Below the pieces are notes generated by a model that saw only the letters and a list, made by a program, of their open reading frames with translations, did not search any database and had not been told where the DNA came from. This document shows positions 1 to 7,875 of a stretch of 23,285 nt of DNA, one piece after another. The first letter of the stretch is position 1. The number at the start of each line of letters is the position of its first letter. This stretch comes from Gemmataceae bacterium (lineage in GTDB: Bacteria; Planctomycetota; Planctomycetia; Gemmatales; Gemmataceae), in the NCBI GenBank assembly GCA_020847555.1, contig JADLBT010000221.1, positions 1-23,285 on the forward strand. The letters run 5' to 3'. Made by a program: the position numbers and the translations under genes.

Positions 1-992
1 CCGTCCAGCCGCGCCAGGAGCTGCTCGATTCGCTGCCGCACCTCCAGCGGCGGGTTCTCGCCAAGCCACCCTCGCAGCGCCGCACGCGCCCGATCGCCGA
101 GCGCGTCCAGCTCGCGCATCGCCTTTTGCCGGACCGCAAACCGCGCGTTACCCAGGTCGGTGAGCAGCTGCTTCAGCCGCGCCGCGTCGGTCGGGCGTGC
201 GGGGGCCAGGTGCTGGCGGATGAAGGCGACCGCGCCCGGATCGGCGGCCAGCGCCCAGCCCGCGGCGTGCGCCTTTTTCGCGTCGAGGCTGGCCAGGTCC
301 GCCCACGCCGCCGCGCGGTCCGCTGGCGGCCGCAGTGCCGGCACCCGCACCCTGGCCAGATCCCAGATGAGGATGGCGCCGTCCGCGTGGCCGGTCACCA
401 GCGCCTTGCCGTCCGGGCGGAAGGCCAGACCGCCGAGTGCTGTATCTGAGCCGGGCAGGAAGGCCAACTCGGCGCCGGTGATCGCGTCGAATAACTGCAC
501 CCGCTGGTCCTCGCGCCCCACCGCCAGCACGCGCCCGCCCGGCCCGACGGCGACGTGCGGCGGCCCATACGCCGAGGGAATCGACTTCAACTCGATTTTC
601 TTGCGCTCCTTGCCGCTGCACAGCTCCCAAAGCCGTACCGTCAGGCCGACCCGGACATGGCCTTCTTTTTCGTGCCGGTAGCTCGCCGTGACCGTGGCCA
701 GGGTCTGCTCGTCCGGGCTAAACGCCAACGCGGGCTCCAGGCTGTCCGGCTGCTTCAGGGTGACGAGGGGCCGGCCCGTCATCGTGTCCAGGACGACCGC
801 GCTCGACTGGTTCACCTCCGGCACGTCTTTTTCGGTGCCCTTCGCGGGTGGGGGGTAGCGCAGCACTGCCAGACGCCGTGCGCCCGGCGAGAACCGGAGG
901 CCGCCCAGCGACCCCGGCAGCGCGTGGCTACTCAGGAGCTTGCCGTTCGCATCCCAGCGCAGCAGCCGCCGGCCCGTCTCTCCCACGTCCGA
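1..992 (-). pseudogene. Continuation of WD40 gene beyond an in-frame stop (3' part, runs off left edge)
   Basis: On the minus strand the codon phase of the WD40 gene stays open from the TAG at 993-995 to the window edge, with no other stop over 992 bases. The translation continues the same fold. About five further WD40 blades are readable, for example FRPDGKALVTGHADG followed by AILIWDL. After them comes a helical tail (DAARLKQLLTDLG, then AMRELDALGDRARAALRGWL) of the kind often seen at the end of planctomycete WD40 proteins. No convincing start codon with a ribosome binding site follows the stop, so this part is probably not translated on its own. Either the gene was recently inactivated, or the stop is a sequence error, or it is read through. 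The true 3' end lies outside the window. Confidence 0.75.
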
Positions 993-2408
993 CTAGTAAA
1001 CGACGCCCCAGCCGACCACGCCCCGCTCCGCATGAAGGACGGCGACATCGCCCACCAGGAGCCGACTGCCTTTTGGCAACCCCGCCGCGCCGCGCGGCAA
1101 CTGACACCGCACTGCCCCGGTCGCGACGTCGAACCAGCTGGCCGCCATGCGCCCGCTGGCCACCCCCGTCTTCCCGTTCGGCGCCAGGGCGACCGTCGAG
1201 CCGAAGCCAGTGGACGGGAACTCCCGCAGCTGCCGCCCGCTCGCGGCGTCCCAGATGCGCACGCTGCCGTCGAACCCGGCCGAGACGAGGGTGCGGCCGT
1301 CGGGAGTGAACGCCAGGCTCGTCACCAGATCCTCGTGGGCGGGGAAGTTGAGCAGCCGCTTCCCCGTGGCGGCGTCGCGGAGGTGCATCAGCTGGCTGTT
1401 AAAGACGAACAGGAACGACTTGCCGTCCGGCGCGAAGGACGGCGAAGCCGCCAGCCGCTTCGGGCAGGTGTGGCGGAGGACCGGCTTGCGCGTGGCGACG
1501 TCCCATACGGTCAGCCTCGCGTCGTTCTTGCCATCCCCCTCGCCGAACCGGACTGTGACGACTTTCGTGCTGTCGGGCGTGAAGTTCCAGTAGTCGGTGC
1601 GCTCGGGCAGTTCACCGAGCGTCCGGCCGGTGACGGTCTCCCACAACTGCAGGTGGCGGGTTTGGGAATCCCGGGTCGCGAGGGTCCGGCCGTCGGGCGC
1701 CAGCCCCCCGCCGTAGGTGGCGGCCTCGATCGTCACCACGTCGCGCTGCTTGCGCGTCCCGACATCAAAGTGAAGGAGGCGGACCTTCCGGGGATCGTTC
1801 TCCGCGACGCGGCCCCAGGCGGTGAGCGTCTTGCCGTCCGGGGTGAACGCCAACCCATACGGCGTCGGGCCGTCCGTCTGCAGGTGCCCCACCTGCTTGC
1901 CAGAGCCCGGATCGTACAGCTCAACCTCGCGAGGCTTCTCGTTACAGATGGCCGCCAGCAGTTCGCCGTCCGGGGCGAACGCCAGCCTGGTGTACTCGAC
2001 AGCCTTCGCGCCCAGCCGGTGCCGCTGCTTGCCGGTGGCGGCGTCCACGAGCAGGATGGCCCCTCCGGTCGCGACGGCCACTGTTTTGCCGTCCGGCGCG
2101 AAGCAGACTGAGTTGATGAAGCCGCGGGTGGCGAGGTGCCACAGCCGCTTGCCGGTTCGCGCGTCCCAGAGCCGAACCGAATACTCGTTGGCGGTGAGGA
2201 TCGCCCGGCTGTCGGGGCGGAAGATGCCGTGTATGCCGCTGCCCCCGGAGGGGACGTGGCGCAGGCGCACGGTGCCGAGTCGGGCCAGCACCCCGGGCGG
2301 CAGCGGGTCGCCGTGGAGATCCACGCGCGGCGCCTGTGCGGTTGTCGTGGAGACGGAGACGAATCCGGCCAGGACCACCGCGGCCAAGTTCAGGTGGGAG
2401 TACCCCAT
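993..2408 (-). CDS. Secreted WD40-repeat protein, N-terminal part, ended by a premature TAG
   Basis: The ATG at 2408 is preceded by GAGGG and begins a signal peptide (MGYSHLNLAAVVLAGFVSVS, cleavage likely after TTAQA), so a longer in-frame start at 2576 is rejected because it reads through a palindromic repeat. The 471 residues hold about nine WD40 blades, each with the pattern FxPDGKxL...LWDxxTGK (examples: FAPDGKTVAVATGG, FTPDGRTLVSAGFDGSVRIW). The stop falls inside the next blade, and five more blades follow in the same frame, so the intact protein would have about fourteen, which fits two seven-bladed propellers. WD40 propellers are binding scaffolds and no catalytic residues are evident. 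Its partner is unknown. The signal peptide places it outside the cytoplasm. Confidence 0.8.
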   Translation of the reverse strand: MGYSHLNLAAVVLAGFVSVSTTTAQAPRVDLHGDPLPPGVLARLGTVRLRHVPSGGSGIHGIFRPDSRAILTANEYSVRLWDARTGKRLWHLATRGFINSVCFAPDGKTVAVATGGAILLVDAATGKQRHRLGAKAVEYTRLAFAPDGELLAAICNEKPREVELYDPGSGKQVGHLQTDGPTPYGLAFTPDGKTLTAWGRVAENDPRKVRLLHFDVGTRKQRDVVTIEAATYGGGLAPDGRTLATRDSQTRHLQLWETVTGRTLGELPERTDYWNFTPDSTKVVTVRFGEGDGKNDARLTVWDVATRKPVLRHTCPKRLAASPSFAPDGKSFLFVFNSQLMHLRDAATGKRLLNFPAHEDLVTSLAFTPDGRTLVSAGFDGSVRIWDAASGRQLREFPSTGFGSTVALAPNGKTGVASGRMAASWFDVATGAVRCQLPRGAAGLPKGSRLLVGDVAVLHAERGVVGWGVVY

Positions 2409-2471
2409 ACGTCCCTCGCGGTTGCAGAGTGATTTAAGATCAGGGGCAAGGGGTGATGAGAGAGCCTTCCG

Positions 2472-2542
2472 AAAGCCCCCGGGTGGCGCCCCGTGGGCGA
2501 GGTCTCCAGCGCTTGGCCCCCGGGACGCCACCCGGGGGCTTT
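2472..2542. repeat. Palindromic dispersed element, copy A
   Basis: The outer arms are 17-nt perfect inverted repeats (2472-2488 and 2526-2542) around a 37-nt loop. The element lies in the 178-nt gap between the RidA-like gene and the WD40 gene. It has the same length (71 nt) as the core of the hairpin at 12261-12331 and aligns with it without gaps at about 52 of 71 positions, including the shared right end CGGGACGCCACCCG. In RNA it would form a strong stem-loop. There is no long T run after it, so it is not a clear intrinsic terminator. Confidence 0.8.
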
Positions 2543-2586
2543 TCAGAACTCCTGGCATACCAGGTCGCCTGTCCATCCGCCGGCCC

Positions 2587-3783
2587 TCACTTGTTGAGCG
2601 GACGGTCCGGCGGCACCACCGCGATCATGTCGAGCGTGACCGTGCGGTCCGCGCGCCCCACACCAGGGACGACTGCCAGGGACGCGGTCGGCGGCCGGCG
2701 CGGGTCGTAATACTTTGGCCGCAGCTGGCCCATCGTGCGGACCGCGTCGGCGCTGGTGACGTAGTAGGTCGCCTTCGCGAGGTGGCGCAGGTCGCTGCCG
2801 GCCTGGCCCAGCACCCGGCCGAGGGCGGTGAAGATCTCCGCGATTTCCGCCGCCGGATCCTGCTTGCTCGTGCCGTACAGCCCCGAGACGTAGACGAGCT
2901 TCCCGCGGTTGATCCGGGCCACGCGGCTGAAGACAGGCGACGCCTTGACGCCCGGCGGCGTGAGGTATTCGACCGGCGCGCCGGCCCGCTCCTTGCCCGC
3001 GGCGGCGATCAATTCAATTTCGATCGGAAGAGCAGACTTCCACTCGACGAGGACCACCGGCGGCACCGGACGCTTACCGAAGTACGCGGCGATCGCGCGC
3101 CGCACGTCCGCGACCCCGGACATCGGCGTCAGGAAGCACTTCACCTGCACAACCTGCTCGTCCTTCAGATCGAGGAACTTCAGCGTGGCGTGCAGGCTCT
3201 CCATCGTCTTGCGCGTCGCCTCGGCCAGGTTCGCGCCGCGCTCCGCCTGGCCGGAGATGTAGACGCGCGCCCCGACCGGCAGGGTAGCGGCCCGCGCGCC
3301 GGCCGTCCCCGCGCCGTGCAGCTTCACCGCGGCCGGGGAGTCGCCCGCCGCGAGCGCGACCGCATCGACGGCGACGACGGCATCCGGGTGAGGGAGCGTG
3401 CCAGCGACGAAGCTGACCGCCGGCCTCGCGCGGGCGGGAAAGCGCCGCGCGAGCGCCTTGTGGACCTCGGCAGCGACCTCCGGGCTCGCCACGCAGAAGT
3501 TGAGCTTCACCGCCTGGGCGAGCGCCGCGTTCGTCTCCTTCAGCAGGGCCGCGAGGTCGTCGAGAACGCGCTCGACCTGCCGCGTCGGCTCACCCTTGCC
3601 CACGACGTTCCCCATGCCGTCCACGGGCAGGAGCTGGGTGGTGTGGACGAGCGGAACGGCGCCGACCACGACGGCCTTCGCGCTGCCCGTTTGCTTATCC
3701 GGGTCGAGGTACTGCGGGGCGTCACCGGCCCGGGTCGTGGCGGTGGCGAGCAAGAGTGTGAACAGGGTGAGGTGGCATCGCAT
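2587..3783 (-). CDS. Secreted protein of three fused RidA (YjgF/YER057c)-like modules
   Basis: The ATG at 3783 is preceded by AGGAG at good spacing and opens a signal peptide (MRCHLTLFTLLLATATTRAG), giving 398 aa. Three RidA-like modules follow in tandem: about residues 22-146, 152-262 and 270-390. Each repeats the family layout, with a strand (VYISGQAERG in module 2, KLVYVSGLYGTS in module 3), a helix, VVQVKCFLT or LAKATYYVTS, and the closing strands (LPIEIELIA, TVTLDMIAVV). RidA proteins are normally cytoplasmic homotrimers of about 130-aa chains that hydrolyse reactive enamines and imines, so this chain could be a covalent trimer. By eye none of the modules has the Arg that binds substrate in active RidA, so deaminase activity is doubtful. 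Its 5' end overlaps the upstream gene by 62 nt, which suggests co-transcription. Confidence 0.85.
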   Translation of the reverse strand: MRCHLTLFTLLLATATTRAGDAPQYLDPDKQTGSAKAVVVGAVPLVHTTQLLPVDGMGNVVGKGEPTRQVERVLDDLAALLKETNAALAQAVKLNFCVASPEVAAEVHKALARRFPARARPAVSFVAGTLPHPDAVVAVDAVALAAGDSPAAVKLHGAGTAGARAATLPVGARVYISGQAERGANLAEATRKTMESLHATLKFLDLKDEQVVQVKCFLTPMSGVADVRRAIAAYFGKRPVPPVVLVEWKSALPIEIELIAAAGKERAGAPVEYLTPPGVKASPVFSRVARINRGKLVYVSGLYGTSKQDPAAEIAEIFTALGRVLGQAGSDLRHLAKATYYVTSADAVRTMGQLRPKYYDPRRPPTASLAVVPGVGRADRTVTLDMIAVVPPDRPLNK

Positions 3784-5647
3784 GGGGTGGCTCCTGGGGT
3801 AGATCGCGCAGCCGAAGCCCATCGTAGGGCCGGGCGGGTGCGGCGGCAGCGCAGGGATCCGTTTCCCGGTGCGACAGGATCACGGGGCACGCCGGGTTGT
3901 CGGCGCCTGTGAGCAGGCGAATGAGCCCGTCCACGCTTTCGACCACCGCCTCATAGACGCGGAGGAACGTCGCCGCGTCGCCCCCGTCCGGGTCGGGGAT
4001 ATCGACCACGCCCCCGCGGCCGCGAAAGCTCGACAGGAGGACGGTCCTTGCCAGCGCTTGCGGCAAGACGGCGCGGATCCCGGCCAGGTGTGCGGTCTCC
4101 ATCACCACGATCAGGTCGAACTGCCGCAGGAGGGACGCGGTCAGCGGCGTCGAGCGGTGGGCGGCCAGGTCCACGCCGAGCGCGGCGGCCACGTCGCGCG
4201 ACACCCGCCCGGTCGGCCTGCCTGCCTGCGGGAGCAGGCCCGCCGACCCCGCCCGCAGCGCCCAGCCGCGGGCGCGATAGCGCTCCCGAAATACCTGCTC
4301 GGCGACCGCGCTGCGGTTGATGTTGCCGTGGCAGACAAACAGCACCGACCGGGCGTGCCGCACCAGCGCGTGCGCCGCCGACCCCGGACGCCGGACCCGG
4401 GCGCCCTGCCGGCGCGCCCGCCAGCCGTCCCACAGTCGCGCGAGCCGGCGGCCCGCACTCGCCCCGGCCTCCTGCAGCAGCCGCACCCAGCTCAGGAAGC
4501 CCGGCAGCGGATCCGACAGCGCCTCCAGGTCGTAGCCCTCCTGCCCGCGGACGATGTGGCCGGCCTCGCACACGATCTCGCCCAGGCCGCGTTTGCGCAG
4601 GTCGCGGCGGCCGCGCGGGGCGCGGAGGTTGTCCCAGAACCAGTACACGTCGAGGCGCGTGTGACGCGCATAGCACGGCACGCGGTAGCGGAAGGTCGGC
4701 CGCACGCGCCCGCGGACCAGCAGCTCGTAGAGCAGGTACGGGAAATCGACGCCGGCCTGCACCGCCAGCGCCAGCGAACCCCAGAGCCGGCCGTTCACCT
4801 CCATCAGCACCGCCCGCCCGGTGTCGGGGCAGACCTTGAACTCGAACATGGCCGGGCCGGTCCAGCGCAGCGCGCGACAGAACCGCCGGGCGCCCGCCAG
4901 CAGCGGCTCCGACAGCGCCGCGCTCCGGCGATACGAGGAGACTCCTCCCTGTGGCGGCTCGTGGACGCGCTGGTGCTGGAATGCCGCCACCAGCTTGCCC
5001 CGATCCGCCAGCACGCTCAGCCCGACGCCGTCGCCCGGGCAGAACTCCTGCACCAGCACCGGACCCCGCGGCAGCAGCACCGCGAGCCGGTCGCGCAGTT
5101 CCGTCGTGCCGCGCACGACCCGAACGAGGTTGCGTTCCGTGGTTCCCGGCACGACGCTGCGGCTCGGCTTCAGCACCAGCGGGAAGTCGAAGGACCTTTC
5201 CAGCGCGGCCGCGTCCGCCGACCGCTCCAGGAACACTGTCCGCGGCACGGGGATGCCGACCCGCTCCGCCAACCGGACCGTTTCCGCCTTGTCGTTGGTC
5301 GCCTGGAACCCGGCCTCGTCCGGCACGGCGAGGCGCGTGTGCCGCTCGACCTCGGCGCGGCACGCCATCAGCGGGACCAGCGCCTTGTCGGACGTCGGGA
5401 TGGCGACGTCGAAGGGTGTGCGCCGGACCAGCGCGAGGAAGCGCTCGCGAAAGACGTCCGGCTCCCTCAGCGGGTGGCCGAGGTGGTGTACCCGGCGGAC
5501 GTGGCGCGAGGCGCGGGTGCCGGAGCCCTCCTCGAAGGCGACCAGGTGGACGTCGAGCCCGGCCCGGCCGAGAGAGCGGACCACTGTCAGGCCGGCCATG
5601 TCATTGTCCCCGACGACGAGCGCGTTTCCCTGCCTTGCCCTGACCAT
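3722..5647 (-). CDS. ATP-grasp enzyme fused to low-molecular-weight protein tyrosine phosphatase
   Basis: The ATG at 5647 follows AGGAGG and gives 641 aa. Residues 1 to about 330 are an ATP-grasp enzyme: a nucleotide-binding-like start (ALVVGDNDMAGL), the LVLKPS lysine near 160, VQEFCPGDGVGLSVL near 199-213, and the metal-binding MEVNGRLWG near 282-290. This class of ATP-grasp joins a carboxylate to an amine or other nucleophile, and the substrate is unknown. A basic linker leads to a complete LMW-PTP domain (about 434-580), with the P-loop Cys439-x5-Arg445 in LFVCHGNINRS and the general-acid Asp552-Pro in DIPDPDG. The last 50 or so residues have no family match that I recognise, and the final 20 overlap the next gene's signal peptide region. 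LMW-PTPs often control exopolysaccharide export, and the glycosyltransferase next door fits an envelope role. That role is inferred. Confidence 0.85.
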   Translation of the reverse strand: MVRARQGNALVVGDNDMAGLTVVRSLGRAGLDVHLVAFEEGSGTRASRHVRRVHHLGHPLREPDVFRERFLALVRRTPFDVAIPTSDKALVPLMACRAEVERHTRLAVPDEAGFQATNDKAETVRLAERVGIPVPRTVFLERSADAAALERSFDFPLVLKPSRSVVPGTTERNLVRVVRGTTELRDRLAVLLPRGPVLVQEFCPGDGVGLSVLADRGKLVAAFQHQRVHEPPQGGVSSYRRSAALSEPLLAGARRFCRALRWTGPAMFEFKVCPDTGRAVLMEVNGRLWGSLALAVQAGVDFPYLLYELLVRGRVRPTFRYRVPCYARHTRLDVYWFWDNLRAPRGRRDLRKRGLGEIVCEAGHIVRGQEGYDLEALSDPLPGFLSWVRLLQEAGASAGRRLARLWDGWRARRQGARVRRPGSAAHALVRHARSVLFVCHGNINRSAVAEQVFRERYRARGWALRAGSAGLLPQAGRPTGRVSRDVAAALGVDLAAHRSTPLTASLLRQFDLIVVMETAHLAGIRAVLPQALARTVLLSSFRGRGGVVDIPDPDGGDAATFLRVYEAVVESVDGLIRLLTGADNPACPVILSHRETDPCAAAAPARPYDGLRLRDLPQEPPHAMPPHPVHTLARHRHDPGR

Positions 5648-5680
5648 CGCACCCTCCTGGCTTCGCTGGCCCGATTCGGC

Positions 5681-5709
5681 TTGCAAATGGCGCCCGGGAG
5701 CAGTATCGT
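5681..5709 (+). promoter_or_regulatory. Possible sigma70-type promoter for the GT87 gene
   Basis: TTGCAA at 5681-5686 and TATCGT at 5704-5709 are separated by 17 nt, each matching the consensus hexamer at four of six bases. This would start transcription near 5716 and leave a leader of about 107 nt before the ATG at 5823. It lies in the 175-nt divergent gap between the ATP-grasp/phosphatase gene and the glycosyltransferase gene. The match is by eye only. Confidence 0.3.
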
Positions 5710-5822
5710 TCTTGTCCGCCCCGGACCACCGCATTCCGCGACTACCTTGCCCCCTATACCTCAATCCCCCCGTTTCCGGCAACCCGAAGTCCCCATCGTC
5801 CCCGCAGGGAAAGGAGTCCCGC

Positions 5823-7169
5823 ATGGCCGACCTGACGCCCCTGCTGCTCAGTAAATACCTGTTCTTCTACCCGGTCCAGGTGCTCGTCGTGCTGACGGCG
5901 CTGGCGCTGGTGTTCCGGGCGCCGCTGCGCAGCGGATGGTGCTGGGGCGTGACGGCGGTCGGGCTGGGCTCCTTTTTCCTGTGGCCGCTGGTCGAGCCGC
6001 TCGGCAGCGCGGACATTTACGTGTTCTGGGTCAGCGGCCGCGACATTTGCGACGGCATCGACCCGTACCGCAATGTCGGCTGTCTCTACCCGCCCACGGG
6101 ACTGCCGCTGTTCGCGCTGCTGGGCCTGTTTGCCTACCCGACGGCGCTCGTCCTGTGGACCGGGTTCATCGTCCTGGGGACGTGTACGCTCGTCCTTCTC
6201 GCGCAGCGTGCCCTGTCCGCGGGGACGCGCCAGGGCTGGGAACTGCCGCCGCCGGCGCTGGGCGTGTTCACCGCGGCGCTGGCCCTGTCGGTGTCGAGCC
6301 GGTACGGGATCGGCGTCGGCCAGCTGTCGCTGTTCGTCACCCTGACCTTGTTGCTCGCCGTCTGGGCGCGGAACGCCGGCCGCTCCGGGCTGGCGGGGCT
6401 GGCGCTGTCCGCCGCGACCATCAAGGCGCAAACGATGCTGCCGTTCCTGCTGCTGTTCCACCGGCGCCGGGACCGGCTCGCCTGGGCGACGCTGGTCGCC
6501 GGATGCGTCGGGCTGTACCTGCTGGCGAGCCCGCCCACGGCGTTCTTCGTCCGGGTGCGCGAGATGCTCGCGAACATCTCCCTCCTGAGTTCGCCGGGGC
6601 ACATGAACAACTATCCGCAGGCGGTCTGCCTCGACATGATTGCCTTCAACCGCGCCCTGCACTTCGTCGGCGTGCAGGACCGGACGACGGTGCAGGTGGC
6701 CGCGACGGTGCTCGTCCTGGCGCTGGGCGCGTGGGTGGCGTGGCGCGTCTGCGGGCGCGGAGCGCTGGCGCCGGCGCCGGCGTGCTGCCTCGTCGCGCTG
6801 TACTCGCTGCTGTTCATGTACCACCGGCTGTACGACGCCCTCATCCTGGTCGTGCCGCTCGTCTACACCGCCGGACGGGCGCGGACGGCGGACGGGCCGG
6901 CGCGCTGGTGGTACAGCGCGACGGCCTGCACGCTGGTCGCGGTCCTCTACCTGCGGGTGGAACTGCTCAAGGAACTGTCCGCCGCGGTGCTGACGCCGGG
7001 AGCCGTCTCCTGGTGGGTGCAGGCACTGGTTCTGCCGCACGCCCTGTGGCTGCTGCTGTCCGCCGTCGCCTGTTTCGAGGCGGCGGAGCGGTATGCGAGC
7101 CGGCCGCTCAGGACGGTGACCTCCTCGGGGGTGTCGGTGATGAAGCGGCGGCTGGCAAGTGCAACGTAA
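5823..7169 (+). CDS. Polytopic membrane glycosyltransferase of GT87/DUF2029 type
   Basis: The ATG at 5823 is preceded by AAAGGAG and gives 448 aa. The protein is mostly hydrophobic with roughly ten membrane segments. After the first helices comes the family signature: an acidic residue after the membrane segment (SADIYVFWVSGRD, Asp64), then GIDPYRNVG (Asp80-Pro-Tyr) and LYPPTGLPLFALL. Known GT87 enzymes, such as the PimE mannosyltransferase, use polyprenyl-phosphate sugars on the outer face of the membrane. A later loop (HMNNYPQAVCLDMIAFNRAL) resembles the region that varies with acceptor. The sugar and acceptor cannot be read from the sequence. It diverges from the ATP-grasp/phosphatase gene and converges with the small membrane protein gene 26 nt downstream. 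Confidence 0.85.
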   Translation: MADLTPLLLSKYLFFYPVQVLVVLTALALVFRAPLRSGWCWGVTAVGLGSFFLWPLVEPLGSADIYVFWVSGRDICDGIDPYRNVGCLYPPTGLPLFALLGLFAYPTALVLWTGFIVLGTCTLVLLAQRALSAGTRQGWELPPPALGVFTAALALSVSSRYGIGVGQLSLFVTLTLLLAVWARNAGRSGLAGLALSAATIKAQTMLPFLLLFHRRRDRLAWATLVAGCVGLYLLASPPTAFFVRVREMLANISLLSSPGHMNNYPQAVCLDMIAFNRALHFVGVQDRTTVQVAATVLVLALGAWVAWRVCGRGALAPAPACCLVALYSLLFMYHRLYDALILVVPLVYTAGRARTADGPARWWYSATACTLVAVLYLRVELLKELSAAVLTPGAVSWWVQALVLPHALWLLLSAVACFEAAERYASRPLRTVTSSGVSVMKRRLASAT

Positions 7170-7195
7170 CGGGGGACCAGCCTTGCTCCTCCCGA

Positions 7196-7609
7196 TCAGG
7201 TGACTTGCCCGGCATCGTCCGGCCGCGTGGCATCTGCCTCACTGCGCATTCGTCGGATCGTCGCGCCGCGCTCCAGGAGTTCCGGGTCGCGCTGCGCCGC
7301 GGCGCTCATGAGGGCGTACAGCACCGCCAGGCATACGCCCAGCCACCCAAATGCGAACCCGCCAGCCGCGAAACCGAACGCAGCCATCTCCAGCGCATTG
7401 ACTGCCCAGGCCGCCGGCCCGTGGACGAGTCCGATGCAGAGTCCGACGAGCCAGCCAACCAGCGCTCCACCGAACGCCAGGTTAAAAGCCACGACAAACG
7501 GGCTCGGGTAGTACCCGGCGCCGCACGCCCGGCACCGCCCGGTCACGAGCACCGCTCGCGGGAACGGGGTCTTGCAGTTCCAGCAGCGCACCCGGTGATC
7601 GCGGTCCAC
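7196..7609 (-). CDS. Small membrane protein with N-terminal zinc ribbon
   Basis: The GTG start at 7609 is chosen because GGAGG lies about seven bases upstream and because it keeps the whole metal motif. The ATG a few bases earlier is in another frame. The 137-aa product has two CxxC pairs (RCWNCKTPFP at 8-17 and CRACGAGYYP), a short zinc ribbon. Two to three hydrophobic helices follow, the first FNLAFGGALVGWLVGLCIGL and later FGFAAGGFAFGWLGVCLAVL, and then a charged tail. Nothing shows its function. The architecture resembles small cytoplasm-facing zinc-ribbon anchors found next to many unrelated genes in planctomycetes. Confidence 0.65.
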   Translation of the reverse strand: MDRDHRVRCWNCKTPFPRAVLVTGRCRACGAGYYPSPFVVAFNLAFGGALVGWLVGLCIGLVHGPAAWAVNALEMAAFGFAAGGFAFGWLGVCLAVLYALMSAAAQRDPELLERGATIRRMRSEADATRPDDAGQVT

Positions 7610-7875
7610 TCATCCACCTCCGGTCGCCGTGCGCGGGCCGTCAATCGACAAACACGAATTCTTTCGCCAGCAGCGCGTCGCGCAGTGACTCGAAGTCTAG
7701 CCGCCGACCGTGGAACTACCGGGCCAAACTCCTGTCCGCGCCCAAAGCGCCAGCGAGAATATCATAAGTAAACAACAGTTCAGGGAAAAGTTTAATGGTC
7801 TCTTAATCGGGTATCAGGTTAAGATTGGGGTGTTAAATGAGGTACATCGGAGTCCCGCAAGTCGGGGAGCTGACC
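7610..7875. other. Intergenic region: small coding remnant plus AT-rich leader of the gsp locus
   Basis: Two things are visible. On the minus strand, 7641-7715 reads FHGRRLDFESLRDALLAKEF then VFVD and a TGA. It looks like the end of a protein but is closed upstream by an in-frame TAG and has no start, so it may be a gene remnant. From about 7755 to 7840 the base composition changes sharply to AT-rich (ATATCATAAGTAAACAAC, TTTAATGG, TCTTAATC, GTTAAG), which in this GC-rich background marks a likely promoter or regulatory region for the gspG operon. I could not pick a convincing -35/-10 pair. Confidence 0.45.

Noticed and set aside
555..5854. Long plus-strand open frames opposite the WD40, RidA-like and ATP-grasp genes
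   Set aside because: They are Arg/Pro/Ala-rich antisense readings of clear minus-strand genes and show no domain pattern of their own. High GC content produces such open frames.
5754..7040. Minus-strand open frame opposite the GT87 gene
   Set aside because: Its composition is Arg/Gln-rich without fold-like pattern, and the plus strand has a clear family signature and ribosome binding site.
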